DNA of 64,000 nucleotides from Chinchilla lanigera (GCF_000276665.1 NW_004955425.1:21792421-21856420), one strand, 5' to 3'. Shown: positions 22,690 to 35,329, numbered from the stretch's first letter. Notes: generated from the letters alone by a model not told the origin. A program made the numbers and translations.

Positions 22690-24515
22690 TAACAATCCAA
22701 ATAGCCCACAACAGAGCAGGCTTCCAAAAGTCACAAGGTGAACAGACATAAGGGCCTTGTGAATGGCCAGGAAGGGACAGAGGAGCTCTCTGCTATGGGG
22801 ACAGTGCAGGCCTGATGCCAAGGTGAGAAACAGTGAGAAAGGGAGTGGTATGGGATGCAGAGGTGGTTGCATACTTTATACTTTACAGGAGGGTGCTGGC
22901 TTCTACATGACAGCTGTAGTGGAAATGAAACCCCCTGCCTTAAGACATCACATGAAAGAACAAAAAGGTGAAAATCAGCTGAAGACAACATTCACCAAAG
23001 AACCTGGTGTGGACATCAGTGGTGTTCTTTATTTAAAGAGAGAACCTAACAGATGCAGAAATGGCTCACGCTAACCTGATACACAATCATCCCCAGGTAA
23101 GGGTTTAGACTTCCAGAGGAAGGACAAATTCTCCTGGGAGTCAGTCAGGAAAATCAAGTATCCTGTGGGGTAGGGTGGGCCTCAGCCCTCTTCACTGAAC
23201 ATTCCACACAGGGCAGCAGAGTCTTCAAGATTCCAGCACAGGGAAATGACCCAACCAAGCCATCCACTCTGCATGAAGATGATAAACGGGCATCCCGTGA
23301 CATGCAGGAATTCAGAAAATACAACCAGCATAAAACTCCCCAACAGTACCTTGATGGAATGTAATCAACTTCAGAGGAACAAAAATGAACTCAGAAGCAA
23401 AAGGCTGCTAAGAGGATTACTGCTAAGCACTGAACTCCCTAAATCTAAACAACCAAGAGTTAAGAATAAATGGCCAAGAACAAGAATTGTGTAATGTTAT
23501 TTTTACATTGTGAAGGCTTGTGGCGAACTGAATAGTGGAGGAAAGAGCTAGTGCTATCAAACCCCACTGGAGAGAAAGTGAAGCTCAACCTTTCCAACTC
23601 AGCCAACTGAGGGAGGCCGATGGTGCACTACCCCAGCTTAGGGATGCCTGGTGTTGAGGAGCAGAGAAGACGATGAGGGGTTAGGTGTTCATCTCTGAGA
23701 ACACAGTTTTAGGACACTAGACACTCTTCAGAGAATCACGCTGAACTCACGTAAACACAGACTTCCTGAGAAACTGCACAGGCAAACCCTGAGAAAGTTA
23801 GGCTGGAAACAGGTCTAACAGCTGGGAGACACTCTTAGCAAAGTGGGGAGTGGAGGCCAAGTTTTATTAACTGTGTGGCCAGAGGCCAGGTGGTAGCTGC
23901 TGGCTAGGCATGACAGTCAGGCTTAATTGAACTTTAAAGGGCTCAGGAGCCCCTGGGAAATAGTAAAGCACACCTCGGGGTACGTGGTCATGAAGTGTGA
24001 CCTCGGGGTTGATATCTCTGGCCACCCAAGGTGAGCAGCATCTGTCTACTTTGGAGCCAGCCAGTCATGGACTGAAACCTCTGAAACCATGAGCCTTAAG
24101 TTGTGGGCGTCAGGTATCTTCTCCCAGAGAGAAAACAAACATGCCAGGGCCAGGAGAGCCACCCTGTTTCCTAATGGGATGAATGCTCATGTGGTGGCAC
24201 CGAGACCAATTCTACATGTTCTCTCTAGGTAGTGGTGGGCTAGAGCCTTTGGATATAGATCCATCTCCCAGGATTTATGGCAACAGGAACAGGGAATTAT
24301 GGGTGAGTGTCCTTTTACAGAGGCCAGAAAGACCTTCTGCATTTAGAGCCCTAGGAGAGGATCATAATAATTCTCAATGATTAATTATGTCCCACTACAA
24401 AGCCAGTCACTTCTCAATAGAAGCCTCAGATGCCAGAAGACTTGCTATCTAGTCTTAAAGGTTTCTAAAGGGAAAACCAACGTGAGTATGTATATGACCT
24501 GAGGTCTGAACTTTT
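22690..24515. other. WHAMM intron 7, mostly unique
   Basis: No exon recognised. The stretch near 24070-24140 (ctctgaaaccatgagcc...gtcaggtatcttctcccagag) resembles the end of an old rodent interspersed repeat, but I cannot assign a family. Confidence 0.35.
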
Positions 24516-24517
24516 TT

Positions 24518-24642
24518 ATTTTTTGGTTTTATGAGACAGAGTTCACCATGTAGAGCTCAAGTGGGCCTACAGCTCATGGCAATTCTCCCGCCTCAGCATC
24601 CCTGGTGCCAGAATTTCAGGCACGTGCCACCACAACGGGCTT
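24518..24642 (-). mobile_element. B1-type SINE (antisense)
   Basis: tatgagacagagttcaccatg to atttcaggcacgtgccacc. Confidence 0.82.
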
Positions 24643-24710
24643 TGAGCTCTGCATTTAAAGCAGACATAAAGGTTCCGTATGGATTTTTCCCTTTTGAGAT
24701 AAAAACCTAG

Positions 24711-24920
24711 CCAGGTATGGTGGTGCACGCCTGTAATCCCAGCACTCAGGAGGCTAAGGCAGCACGATCATAGCAAGTTTGAGGACAGCCTGGGCTACAT
24801 AATGAGTTCAAACCCAGCTGGTACTACATAGTGAGACCCTGTCTCAGACAGGAGAAGGAGAGAGGGAGAGACAGGGAGAGGGAGAAAGAAGGGAGGGAGG
24901 GAACGCAGGCAGGCAGGCAT
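24711..24920 (+). mobile_element. B1-type SINE with purine-rich tail
   Basis: gccaggtatggtggtgcacgcc to ccctgtctcaga, followed by a GGGAGA/GGAGG-rich simple tract (24850-24915) grown from the tail. Confidence 0.88.
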
Positions 24921-24924
24921 GCTG

Positions 24925-25690
24925 GCCTAGAATTGCTCAAGGACATAATTAGGCAAGCACCCCCAACTCACCACTCCTGTCTCTACTCCATGTTCCCATC
25001 TGCCCACAGGGCTGGAACAACCAACCCTCCTAACTCAGCTGAGCTGTTACAAACTACAGTGCATCTGGAAACCACTAGGATAGGGGAGTGTATCTTCCCA
25101 CTGCCGATATTTAACATATATTTTATCCAGTAGGCCCTTGCGCTGAGGCACTGAGAAAAATCTACTTGCTATCCAGAGATATTTAGATTGAGTTTCATTT
25201 GTGAGCAAGCATCTCCAAACACCATGTATGAAACAGAGCAGCACTGTGTTCAGAGATAGAGAACCACAGAGTAACCACACTGCTCATCTCTTAGGACACC
25301 GAAAGTCAATCGTATTATAATCTGGAAGATTCCAGATGGAGGAGAATGGTTTCACTCTCCAGAGATGAACCGATGAGGCTGTGTGAGGAAACAGGAACTA
25401 TATGCAGAACATTAAATGGTACCATCGTGCCCAAAGCACAGCTGTAACTGGCAGCACTGCGGTGAACACCCGTTTGCCGCTTTACCTAGGTAACTTCCAT
25501 CAAACCACTTACTGATCCCAAGACCCAAGTTCATTTACCCATGAGTGTTGGAGGGACAGCCGTTAGAGGTAATCTAAGAGACCTGGGTTTCTGCTAACAT
25601 TGCTTGGGGGCGGGAGGAGTTATGCAGGTATGCTCACCTTGAGAAATTTAAGTCATGCACTTTTCTCTACAGCAACCTTCAGTAAAACAT
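24925..25690. other. WHAMM intron 7, unique part
   Basis: Nothing recognised. Confidence 0.35.
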
Positions 25691-25696
25691 TTTCTT

Positions 25697-25950
25697 TTCT
25701 TTTTTGTTTTCTAAGGCAAGATTTTGCTATGCAGTTCAGGCCTGGAATTAGCAGCGCTCCTTCTGCCTCTGCCTCTCGGGTGCTGGCATTGCAGGAGTGT
25801 GCCACGACACCTGACTTAAAACTCCCCCCTCATCTTTTTGAGACAAGGTTTCTCTATGCAGTTCAGGCTGACCTTGAATTCGCAGTGACCCTCCTGCCTC
25901 AGCCTCTCCAGTCCCAAGATTACAGGCATAAGCAACCATACATACCTAGC
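25697..25950 (-). mobile_element. Two adjacent antisense B1 SINEs
   Basis: Two reversed B1 units follow each other: 25697-25817 (ttttctaaggcaagattttgc...gcattgcaggagtgtgcc) and 25838-25950 (gagacaaggtttctctatgc...agattacaggcataagc). Confidence 0.85.
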
Positions 25951-25983
25951 TAACATTTTCTTAACAAGATATTATTATTATTG

Positions 25984-26122
25984 TTTTATTTTATTTTATT
26001 TTTTGGCTTTTTTGAGATAAGGTGTTGCCATGTAGTGCAGGCTGGCTTTGAATTTCACTTATGCCATCCAGACTGGCCTCAAACTCCTGGTGATCCTCCA
26101 GCCCCAGCCTCCCAAATGCTGG
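25984..26122 (-). mobile_element. B1-type SINE (antisense)
   Basis: (TTTTA)n head, tttgagataaggtgttgccatg and cccaaatgctgggaa. The 3' end is truncated. Confidence 0.82.
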
Positions 26123-26217
26123 GAACAATGTATTATTTTTAAGAAATAACAGACAGTGATTGGGTACAACATGTGTCAGACCATAGAGGAAGTAGGCAAT
26201 CTTAAAAGAAACCACTA

Positions 26218-26355
26218 TAGCCGGGTGTGGTGGTATACAACTGTAATCCCAGCACTTGGAGGCTGAGGCAGGAGGATTGCTGCAAGTTCGAGGACAACTT
26301 GGACTACAAAGTGAGTTCCAACATAGAGACCCTGTCTCAAAAAACAAAACATAAA
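26218..26355 (+). mobile_element. B1-type SINE
   Basis: tagccgggtgtggtggtatacaac to ccctgtctcaaaaaacaaaac. Confidence 0.88.
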
Positions 26356-26502
26356 AGAAGCCATTGTGAACAAGAAATTATGGATTATAGATACCACAAA
26401 CGACAGCTTAAAATATTCCATGTATACTTTCTACAAGTGAAATCCATGAATTGAGTGTAGTTAAATAAAACTTTTTTTTTAGTATTAATGTTACTTAACT
26501 TT

Positions 26503-26580
26503 TTGCAGATCTAGGGATTAACTGAGGGGCTTGCACTATGCCAGGCAAACCCTCTACCACTGATCTACATCCCCAGCCCA
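26503..26580 (-). mobile_element. ID-like SINE (antisense, old)
   Basis: ctagggattaactgaggggcttgc...ctctaccactgatctacatccccagccc. Confidence 0.7.
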
Positions 26581-26589
26581 AGCATGTTG

Positions 26590-28230
26590 TTTTGATGAAC
26601 AAAACTGACTTGTTTCCTGGACATAATTTTATTCTCTTACTCAGTTTGTCTCTGAAGGCCCCCCCCCAAAAAGAGGCAGTATAATACCTAGCCCTCATAT
26701 TTTCTTCCCAAGAAATTCTTTAAAAGGTGGTTTAAAACTAGCTTTGAAAAGATAATCTATTTTGATCTAAAGTAACTCTCATTTTCCTTCATGCAGGTGA
26801 AAGAGTGACCTTGAGAAGGAGTCATTCTCTGACAGTTAGGTACTTCACCTGATGCTATTCAGCCAAACTGTAAGATGATATTCATCTCTGAGATTCTAGT
26901 AATTATTCATTTTCCCATTTTTACCCCTTTTGTCCCTCAACACTCCTTGAAGAAGAGTCTGAACAGTTTATCGGCCACTTCATCCACAAAGTACTGGCAT
27001 TTTACCAGAAACCAATGTCTTCATGTAGAAAGAAATTCTAAGCATGGAATCGCTGTAACTAAGATGTTAACCCCAGGTACAAAGAGGGCACTCAGAAGCA
27101 TCTTTACTCACGGAGCTGCCTTGCTTTTCCCTTGTCTAGTCTCACAAAGCAGTTACTGACCACGGAAACAGACACAGGGTGGGGAGTTAAGTCATATTTC
27201 TAGCTTCTAAGAGAAAGGTAATTTTTACAGTTGATGGGCAGCTTGGTTAATTTTATATGTTTAAGAGTAAAGAGCAGCTTTAGTTAAAATGAGCTTAAAG
27301 GATGAAGAGATAAATTTAAGTCATTTGGCCTTAAGTGTGAGCGCTAAAGAAAGAACATTTTTAATATAAGCAAATACAGAGATATGGTTATTTGGCATTT
27401 GTGATATTTAACTACAAATCACTAATGCTAAGGCATAGATACATTTTAAAAAACCTATCAGGATAACACTGGAGGCACGATGAGTGAAGAGCAGTACCAG
27501 GATGGAAGCAAGGTTCTACTGTAAGTTATATGAAGTGAACTGACACTCTCAGCAACCTAGGACATGAAGGGAAACTTCCCAGCTTGATGAGGGATTTTTA
27601 CCAGGTAACACCACACTTAATGTAAGAAAATACAGCATTCTGCTAACATCAAGAAGAAGCTGTATGCACCCTCTTCACTTCTTTTTTCAACACATAATGG
27701 AACAGCTAATGCAACAGGATAAGATGGAAATAAAAGACAAGCAGATTAAGAGAAAAAGTTGCAGATGTAGACAATATAAACTCTCTAAGTAAAAATACAA
27801 GACAAAAATAATCCTGAAATAAGTCATTTCAACAAGGTTGATGCACATGAGTCAAAGTTTTCTAATATATGCACCAACAATGAACCAACTAGAGTTTGAA
27901 AATTAAAAACATTATTATATTACCACCAACCTCAACCAAAAGAAATAGGGAATTTTACATACATACATACTCCTAGACATACAAAACCTAAGAAAACTGA
28001 TGAATGAAACAAAAGAAGAGCTAAATAAATGACAGAGATAATCCTTATTTATGGACATGGAAATGTAGTATTTAAGATGTCTCTGCAACTTGATGTGCAG
28101 CTTCAATGTGGTTCCAATCCAAATGACAGCTAATTATTTTGTGTATTATCAACAAGCTGACTCTAAAGCTTAAAGAGGCAAAAGATCTAAATCAACAGAA
28201 CAGAACAGAACAGAACAGAACAGAGAGCAC
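26590..28230. other. WHAMM intron 7, unique part
   Basis: AT-rich with no exon recognised. A pentamer repeat (cagaa)n sits at about 28195-28223. Confidence 0.4.
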
Positions 28231-28233
28231 ACA

Positions 28234-28330
28234 TACTAGCTGGGCCTGGTGGTATACACTTGTAATCTCAGCACTTACTAGGTTGAGTGCAGTTTGAGGC
28301 AGCCTGGGCTACATACCGAGTTTAAGCCTA
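28234..28330 (+). mobile_element. B1-type SINE, diverged
   Basis: tagctgggcctggtggtatacac...cagcctgggctacatacc. Confidence 0.75.
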
Positions 28331-28789
28331 GTATGGACCATAATCCAAACAGCAGACCCATACAGACAGATTTTTTACTGTGAGGCAAACATATTTCAAT
28401 GGAGCTACCTGACAGTCTTTAAACAATGACAGTGATGCTAGAACAACTATACACACAAATGCAAACAAAACAAAACAAAACCTAGGAAAAGAGCTTATAC
28501 TTTTCACAAAAATTAACTCAAAATCAATACCTAAATATAAAAGGCAAAGCCATAAACTTCTATAAGATAACGCAGAAGAAAATATCCTTGAATTTGGCAA
28601 TGTCTCAGGGCAGGTAGCACTCACACCCTTAATCCCAGTGCCCTTGATCCTAGCATTGCACCAGGAATCAATTTCAGGGTCATATACTCTAGATCTCCAG
28701 CCACTTCTGAAAAACCCCACCTATCTGTTCCTCAAAGGACATGAAGAACACATGAAGAACAAAACAAATGAAACAAAACAAAACAAACC

Positions 28790-29550
28790 TGATCTCCCAT
28801 ATTTAAAGATCCAATCAGGAAAATGCCATCTGAGATGAATACACACTTCTCAGATGAAGAAATACAAACAGCAAATAAATATAAGAAAAAATGTTCAACA
28901 TGATTGGCTCATTCAAGAGATGCAAATTAAAACAACAATGAGATTCCATCTCACCACAGAAAGAATGACTATCATCAAGAAATCAACCAATAACAATTGC
29001 TCTAGTGACTATGGGGAAAGAGGAATCCTTCTCCATTACTGGTGGGACTATAGACTGGTATAATCACTATGGAAATCAGTGTGGAGAGTCCTCAAAAAAC
29101 TAGGATTAGAGGTCCCATTTGACTCACTTTTCCCCTTCTGGGTATTTTCCTAGAAGAATTAAAAACAGTATACCACAGTGATATATATGTACCCATGTTT
29201 ATAGCAGCACAATTTGTAATAGCTACATCTTAGAAATCAACCTATCAACGGAGGAATGGATGAAAAAGATGTGGTCTTTGTATACAATGGAGTACTACTC
29301 AGCCATAAAGGATAAACTGGAGACTTTTGTAAGTAAATGCACATACCTACCTCGAGACCATACTCGTGAAATAAATCAGACTCACATATGTAAACATTGT
29401 ATTGGCTCCCTAGTGTGAGAAGCTGAAAGAGTGAGATCTAAAATGTACAGTAGATATTGTGAAACAGGAAGAAACTGTTCAAAAGGAAAGAGAAATTGGG
29501 ATGGGGGAAAGGAGAAAAGGACGAAGGAAAATAAACAAAAATATATATAT
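28790..29550 (+). mobile_element. LINE-1 3' end (ORF2 C-terminus and 3' UTR)
   Basis: The order matches the LINE-1 at 2420-3140: gccatctgagatgaatacacac, the ggtgggactatagactgg region, tggagtactactcagccataaa, then a purine-rich 3' UTR. It is 5'-truncated and full of stops. Confidence 0.88.
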
Positions 29551-29759
29551 ATTATACACACACACAGTAGTTAAGACAGTTATACTACTCATTTTTCTTA
29601 ATTCATTGAAAAGAAAGGGTTGTTCTAATATTATTTGGATAATTAAATGCCAGTATCTTGTACTCTGAGTAACTAAATTAACAATACACAATGTATTAAT
29701 CATTGTTACTCTATTAACTCATTTTGAAATTTTGTTTTTTTCTCTTTAAAATCAAATTT

Positions 29760-30081
29760 TAAAAAAAGTGAACCTAGGACTGCATGAGGCTTTGGGGGGC
29801 TATCTAGACACAAATCGCAAAAATTAGACTCTGCTAAAGTAAAACTTTCTTCTGGGAAGGAAGCTACACACTGGGAGAAAATATTTGGAAAAGATACATG
29901 TGCTAAAGAATTGTTACCCAAAATATACCAAGAGCTCCTAAAACACAGTAGGAAAACAAAAGCTCAACAACCAAGCAAATGAGCTGAACAACTTGCAAAA
30001 ATGATATACAGATGACAAATGCGTATACGAAAGGATGTTTAACATCATATGTCACTGGACAACTGTACGCTAAGAGACACT
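29760..30081 (+). mobile_element. Older LINE-1 fragment, left part
   Basis: ORF2 C-terminal sequence (gggagaaaatatttgg, aacagtaggaaaacaa and similar). It continues at 31384 after a composite retroposon; the repeated aagagacact marks the interruption. Confidence 0.8.
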
Positions 30082-31383
30082 GGAGGGAGGGCCCCCGGCG
30101 CATGGAGCCATGGGCAGGGAGCGCCGGTCTTTGGACCGGCGGCTCACTCCCTGCTTCGTAGGCCCCTGGAAGGAGGGTTTCTGGCACACAGGGAGCCACG
30201 GGCGGGGAGCGCCGGTCTTCTGGCTGGCTAGCTTCCTGCCTCGTAGGCCCCTGGAGGGCCCCTGGCGCACGGGAAGCCATGTGGCGGCGAGCGCTGTTGT
30301 GCACTGGCCCTTAGGCCGGCCGCCGCTGCTCAATTGAGAACTATCATGACACAGAGAAACAATGACACAATTGGCCCACCATGCACCGACTGCAGATGCC
30401 TACCCACGGACATGTGTGAATCATTCAAACTTTGAACAACCCCTGGGAATACATGCCATACAACGGGCCACTCTTGCTCCTGCCATTGTGAACCAGAAAG
30501 ATCCAGAGCCAGCGGAGGAGCAGCTGCTGAACAAGGACTCAGAGAACATGAGAATGCAGACTAAGCCCATGGAGTCAGAGGTCCTGTGGACTGGGGTCAC
30601 AAGAGCCGCTCAGGAGCTGTAAACCAGGAGGACCTTGCACAATACCTCCAGAGACTCCCTGGAAGCCATTCTTCCCCTGACAGTATAGGCTGTGGTGAAG
30701 CTCCAGAGAAGTCTGCAGCAGGATTCCTTCTGCCTGTGCTGACAGTTGGGGAGAGGACACTAACTGGTTGTGGGGTCCCAATGCGATGGGAAGTTGGAAA
30801 GAAAACACTACAAAATATGGCTTTTGCCCCAGATGGCTCACTTGATTTTTGACAACCCTTAGGCTGTAACTACTTGTTGGATCCTTTTTGTGTATCTCTG
30901 TCTTCCTGAGAAACCACTTTGAAGATACCACCATGTATTACAGCAGTCATTGATATTTTTCTACTAACGTATCCATAACTCTGTAATGTTTGTGTTGTTC
31001 CTATCCTATTTCATAAATGGATCCATGTTTATTATTATATGTTTCCTACAACAACCATTGAGAATTACCGAATGATTATTCAGTAACTGGTCACTCATGT
31101 ATAGTTCTATTTATATTCTTTAGAAGCCACTTTGAAGATACCTAAGTATAGTACAACAAGTACTGATAATCTCCTACCTATTTTGTCTGTAACTCACTAT
31201 CATTTGTCTATTTGTTTTCCTGAGAAACTATCTTGTAGATAACAATATGTAAAACAATAACCATTGATAATTTCCTACCACTTTGTCTGTAATTTGGTAA
31301 GCCCCCCCTATTATTGTTATCCTTCTTTTACTCTTTAAAATAAAAAAAAAATTAAAAAAATAAATAAATAAAAAAGAGACACT
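30072..31383 (+). mobile_element. SVA-like composite non-LTR retroposon
   Basis: The element is 1.29 kb (30082-31373), inside the perfect 10-bp duplication aagagacact (30072-30081 and 31374-31383). Its 5' part is three GC-rich tandem units of about 80-86 bp (30082-30167, 30168-30252, 30253-30331). A roughly 550-bp body follows with no recognised gene. The 3' part (about 30880-31320) holds three diverged copies of a unit beginning gagaaaccactttgaagata. It ends with an A-rich tail. The same 3' unit ends a LINE-1 fragment at 58.6 kb, so the tail is probably LINE-1-derived. The plan (GC VNTR, body, A-tail) recalls hominoid SVA but shares no sequence with it that I can see. An internally deleted LINE-1 with 5' monomers is the main alternative. 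Confidence 0.75.
30082..30331 (+). repeat. GC-rich tandem repeat, about 3 x 85 bp
   Basis: Units share ggagcc-like cores, gagcgccggtctt and the end cgtaggcccct. The first two are 86 and 85 bp and the third is about 79 bp and more diverged. Long open frames occur on both strands because the units lack stops, not because they code. Confidence 0.88.
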
Positions 31384-31965
31384 ATGACACATCTTCTTAA
31401 AACACCAAAAATTCAAAACCCTGACAAGAGCAAAAGCTAGACAGGTGTAAAGAACTCCAACTCCCATCCATATGTCACTGGTGGGAATGCAAACTGGTAC
31501 AGTTACTTTGGAGGGCAATTTGGCATCACAAAACTAAATGTACTACATACTATCCAGCAATCAATGCCTTTGGTATATTTACCCAAATGACTTGAAACGT
31601 GTGTACCAAGAATGTTACATGGATGTTTATAGCAGTTTTATCCATAATTGCTAAGGCTTGGAAGGAACCAAGATGTCCCAAGAGGAGAATGGATAAACTG
31701 TTTACATAAGAAGATATTATTCAGCACTAAATGTAAGTGAGCCATCAAGCCACAAAGAGACAGAGGAACCTTAAATGCTTATTACTAAATAAAGGAAGTC
31801 AGTATGAATAGGCAACACACTGTACTATCCCTACCATGTCTGACAGAAAAACCCACACTGTGGAGACAGTAAAACAAGCAGTGATTGCAAGGGGTCTGGG
31901 GGCAGGGAGGAATGAATAGGTGGAACAAAGGGATGTTTAGGGCAGTAAAACTCTTCTGTGTGTTA
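31384..31965 (+). mobile_element. Older LINE-1 fragment, right part
   Basis: ORF2 end (actggtgggaatgcaaactgg, ttggagggcaatttggca, ggaatggataaactg variants) and 3' UTR. It stops about 100 bases before the WHAMM exon at 32067. Confidence 0.82.
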
Positions 31966-32066
31966 CTGTAATAGATTTATTCAGCTATACAATTCTCTAC
32001 AGATTTTATCCACTCTGAGACATGTAAAAAATGAGCTTTGTCGCAAGTCTGGTAGTCCAAACTTAC

Positions 32067-32153
32067 CAGTTGTACTGTGTGATGGGTTCTATATTCATCT
32101 TCACTCTGAAAACGCTGCTGGAATTTTTCATTGTGTTTTGCAATACAGATTTC
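32067..32153 (-). CDS. WHAMM: WHAMM coding exon (exon 7), short
   Basis: This 87-bp exon of 29 codons is too short to stand out as an open frame. It was found because the exons at 36.5 and 20.5 kb do not supply the EICIAKHNEK...DEYRTHHTVQL segment expected of WHAMM. On the minus strand the acceptor is tatttatag|GAAATC and the donor CAACTG|gtaagt. Both neighbours are phase 0, so the frame is kept. It encodes the distal coiled coil. An older LINE-1 fragment ends within about 100 bases of the donor side. Confidence 0.93.
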
Positions 32154-32159
32154 CTATAA

Positions 32160-33075
32160 ATACATAAAGTATGTTTTAATAAAAGTGAAAATTAAAAAGA
32201 CCACCCCAAAGCTTGATACGTAAGTGTGTAGGTAACCTTAATATATACTTACACAGCAAAGTACAAAGTAAAATCCACTTGTTGTTTCTCACCTGAACTG
32301 CTGCGGAAGTATAAACCAAATAAGCAGGGTCTTACAAGACTCTACTAAATTATTTCTCTCCACCTCCTACTGCCTCTTCCAGGGGAGGAGGCATGTAGCT
32401 AGGTGGAGGGGAAATCTTTAGATAATCTCAAGTCTCTGCTTCAGCTATGAGGTCTGGCCAGAAGATTCTGGTCTCACTATATTCTTTAACCAAGTGGCAA
32501 AAAGAGAATATACAACTGTTGGCATAGTCTGTATTTCTCGAGTCTTTGCTGATGAATTAAAGATCATGATTTTGTGTGGACTAATTTAAACAGTACGACA
32601 CAATTTTAATAGTTTGGTCATAGTTATCAGAGCTAAGACACTGTTAAAGACTAAAAAGTCAGAATTATTGTAAAACTTTATTTAAAAATTATTTCAAATT
32701 TATGCGTATTCTAATCACCTTATAAAAGACATCTTTGCTGCAAGACTCAGGGGTGGGTGACACATCAAGTGAATAAGAATAAGGACACACTCATCTTTTT
32801 ATGAGCCTGCCTTTCCACTGGATGGCACAGAGCAGCAGCAGGTAAATGTTTCTTTATAAAATAATATATACTATAATCTGATTAGCACTCTTCTGCAATA
32901 CCAAACAATCATAATATACCTATGTCCTTCTTTATGTAACTACCCTTAAGGGAAGTCTTCTAGGTAAGAAGATTAAGAGTACAAGGAATGATCAAAATAC
33001 AGAGTGTTTAAATGTTTAAAAATTATTACAGTAAAAGACACTGTCACTAATTTCCCTCAAATCCCCCCCCTCTTT
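32160..33075. other. WHAMM intron 6, unique part
   Basis: No further exon or repeat recognised. Confidence 0.4.
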
Positions 33076-33077
33076 AT

Positions 33078-33238
33078 TTTTTTTTTGTCTTTTTTGAGAC
33101 AGTCTCACTATGCAGTTCAGGCTGGCCTTGAGCTCACTTTGTAGCCCAGGCTGGCCTCAAACTCACAGTGATCTTTCTGCCTCAGCCTCCTGAGAGCGGG
33201 GATTATAGGCTTACAGGCATGTGCCACCACACCCAGCT
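33078..33238 (-). mobile_element. B1-type SINE (antisense)
   Basis: tttttgagacagtctcactatgc, doubled internal segment, caggcatgtgccaccacacccagc. Confidence 0.9.
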
Positions 33239-33751
33239 TCCCCCCTCACTTTAAACACACTTATCTTGTCATCTTGCCACTTTCTGAGGCAGTTCTGGAA
33301 GTCCTCTTTCATGTCTTTACTCAAAAAACGATAAACAGTGTGATGAATGCTGTTGGTCTGTGCCACCCAATGGGAAGGCAGCCTCATAAAAACATTACCA
33401 TGTGTCTTCACCCACCTATTCACAGGATGTGGCACCCTGTAACTTCTAGCTCAAGTCAAAATAACCCTAAGTCAGGATACTGAGGCAACCATGACAGTGC
33501 AACTGAAGATATTCACAGGAAAGAAGAGGACTCCAAGAAAGTGGCAAGTGAGTGTTTGACCAACGGGGAATATGTGGACGGGGTTTCAGTGACAATGTCT
33601 TTTACTGGAATAAATTTTTAAAACATTTAAATAGTCACCATGTTTTTCAATCACACTTCATATTTTCTAACATTCAAAGCTACACCCAATCGTTCTTTTA
33701 ATGAGAGCAAGTTATAACGTCCTTGAAAGTCAGTGAACATTTTTTAAAAAG

Positions 33752-33846
33752 ACAGTGTCTTGCTAGTAGTTCAGGCTGACCTTGAACTCACTATGTGGGG
33801 GCCAGGCTAGCCTCTTAATTTGCAATTCTCCTGCCTCAGCCTCATG
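33752..33846 (-). mobile_element. B1-type SINE (antisense, truncated)
   Basis: gacagtgtcttgctagtagttcaggctgac to tctcctgcctcagcctcatggg. Confidence 0.75.
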
Positions 33847-33849
33847 GGT

Positions 33850-34455
33850 AAAGGTAGTAAATTGCATCTGAATCATCTTCCTCATTGTGTTGTACTCTTA
33901 CCTTCCCAACAAGATTCTGTAGAGTGTGGCTGAGAACACAAAGAGAGTATTATATAACGTAATGATATAATGATAGACCGACATAGCATGCTACAGTGAT
34001 TAAGTTACACTTCTTCCCTGTCCTGGCTGCTCATCCTTGAGTGATTTAATTACTAAAAGCCTTGGTCTCCTTGCTTAGAAAATGAAGATACGAGTCTATA
34101 TCACATTATCCAAGAGTGAGATCAGATATATCCTGAAATTCATTTTCTTTTTGTATTTCAGAATAGTGGAATATTGCACACACCACATATTACCTAATAA
34201 CCTGGGCAAGTGCTGAAGTGAGATGTATAAATATGCCAAGTGAGTGATACTAAAATAATAACTAATTTTGTGTTGTTTGGGTCTGGTTTTGCCATCAAAT
34301 GAAGTATGAAAATACTGCTAATTTTCAAGCTTTCTAGATTTCAGGCAAGGGATCATGCTATTTGGCTACTAGAAGCATAAAGAAGATAAAATGCACAGAG
34401 AGCAGTATTATTTCCATTATTCTTCTTGAAATATTTTATCACAGAACATTGACTT
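33850..34455. other. WHAMM intron 6, unique part
   Basis: AT-rich, nothing recognised. Confidence 0.35.
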
Positions 34456-34745
34456 CTGGTACATGCCTGTAATCCTAGTACTCAGGAGGCTGAGGCATGA
34501 AGATTGTGGTGAGTTCCAAGGCAGCCTGAACTATATAGTGAGACCCTTTTCAAAAACAAAAACCACCCAGCTGGACATGGTGGCCCACGCCTATAATCCC
34601 AGCACTCAGGAGGCTGAGGCAGGAGGATTGTTGCGAGTTCGAGGCCAGCCTGAGCTACAAAGTGAGCTCAAGTTCAGCCTGAACAGCATGGTGAGACCCT
34701 GTCTCAAAAAGACAAAAGAGAACAAAAACAAAAACAAAAAAGAAA
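34456..34745 (+). mobile_element. Two B1-type SINEs in tandem
   Basis: A truncated copy (34456-34563) is followed by a full copy with internal duplication (34569-34745, ctggacatggtggcccacgc to ctgtctcaaaaagacaaaa) and an AAAAAC tail. Confidence 0.88.
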
Positions 34746-35329
34746 AAATACTGACTTGTCCTGAGGACTTGTCCTGAGGACACAGCCAGGAGCTAGGGCA
34801 TAGTTTGTTTCTAGGCAGAACTATACCCTGGAGTATGCAAATCCCACAGTGGGTGCTAGTAAGTGACACAGCCACCCAGAAGCCAATGCTCCCAAGTGTA
34901 CTGGTGTGTAGACAAGGACATACAAGACAGTGACACAGCAAGGTGTATTTTAATTTTCCATCTTTCTGAGAGCTTTCTTTTTAGAACTTTAGTATTTCAG
35001 ATTCCCCCCCTTTTCAGCCTTATGTCACTCTTCACTCCCTCTGTGTCCCTAGCACATTGACTGGTAGGCTTGAGGGGCAGGGGGCAGGGTGCAGGTGTAA
35101 AAGGACAACCCACTAGGTGGCAATATTTCCATCTCAGATTTACATTAATGTACGAAGGCAGAAGGAATATTGATTAGACTGGTAACGCACTAATACACTG
35201 CAAAGAGGGAAAAGCACAGGGGCCAGTTCAGTCTGATTCAGACACTTGTGTCTCTCCTGGTCATCTTGTCTGGGTGTGCAGCCAGTTCCCTCTGCACCAC
35301 CCTTGCTGGACCACTGTGACCAAACACAC

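Noticed and set aside
30070..30337. Open frames on both strands rich in Arg/Pro/Gly
   Set aside because: They arise from the stop-free 85-bp tandem units of the composite retroposon.
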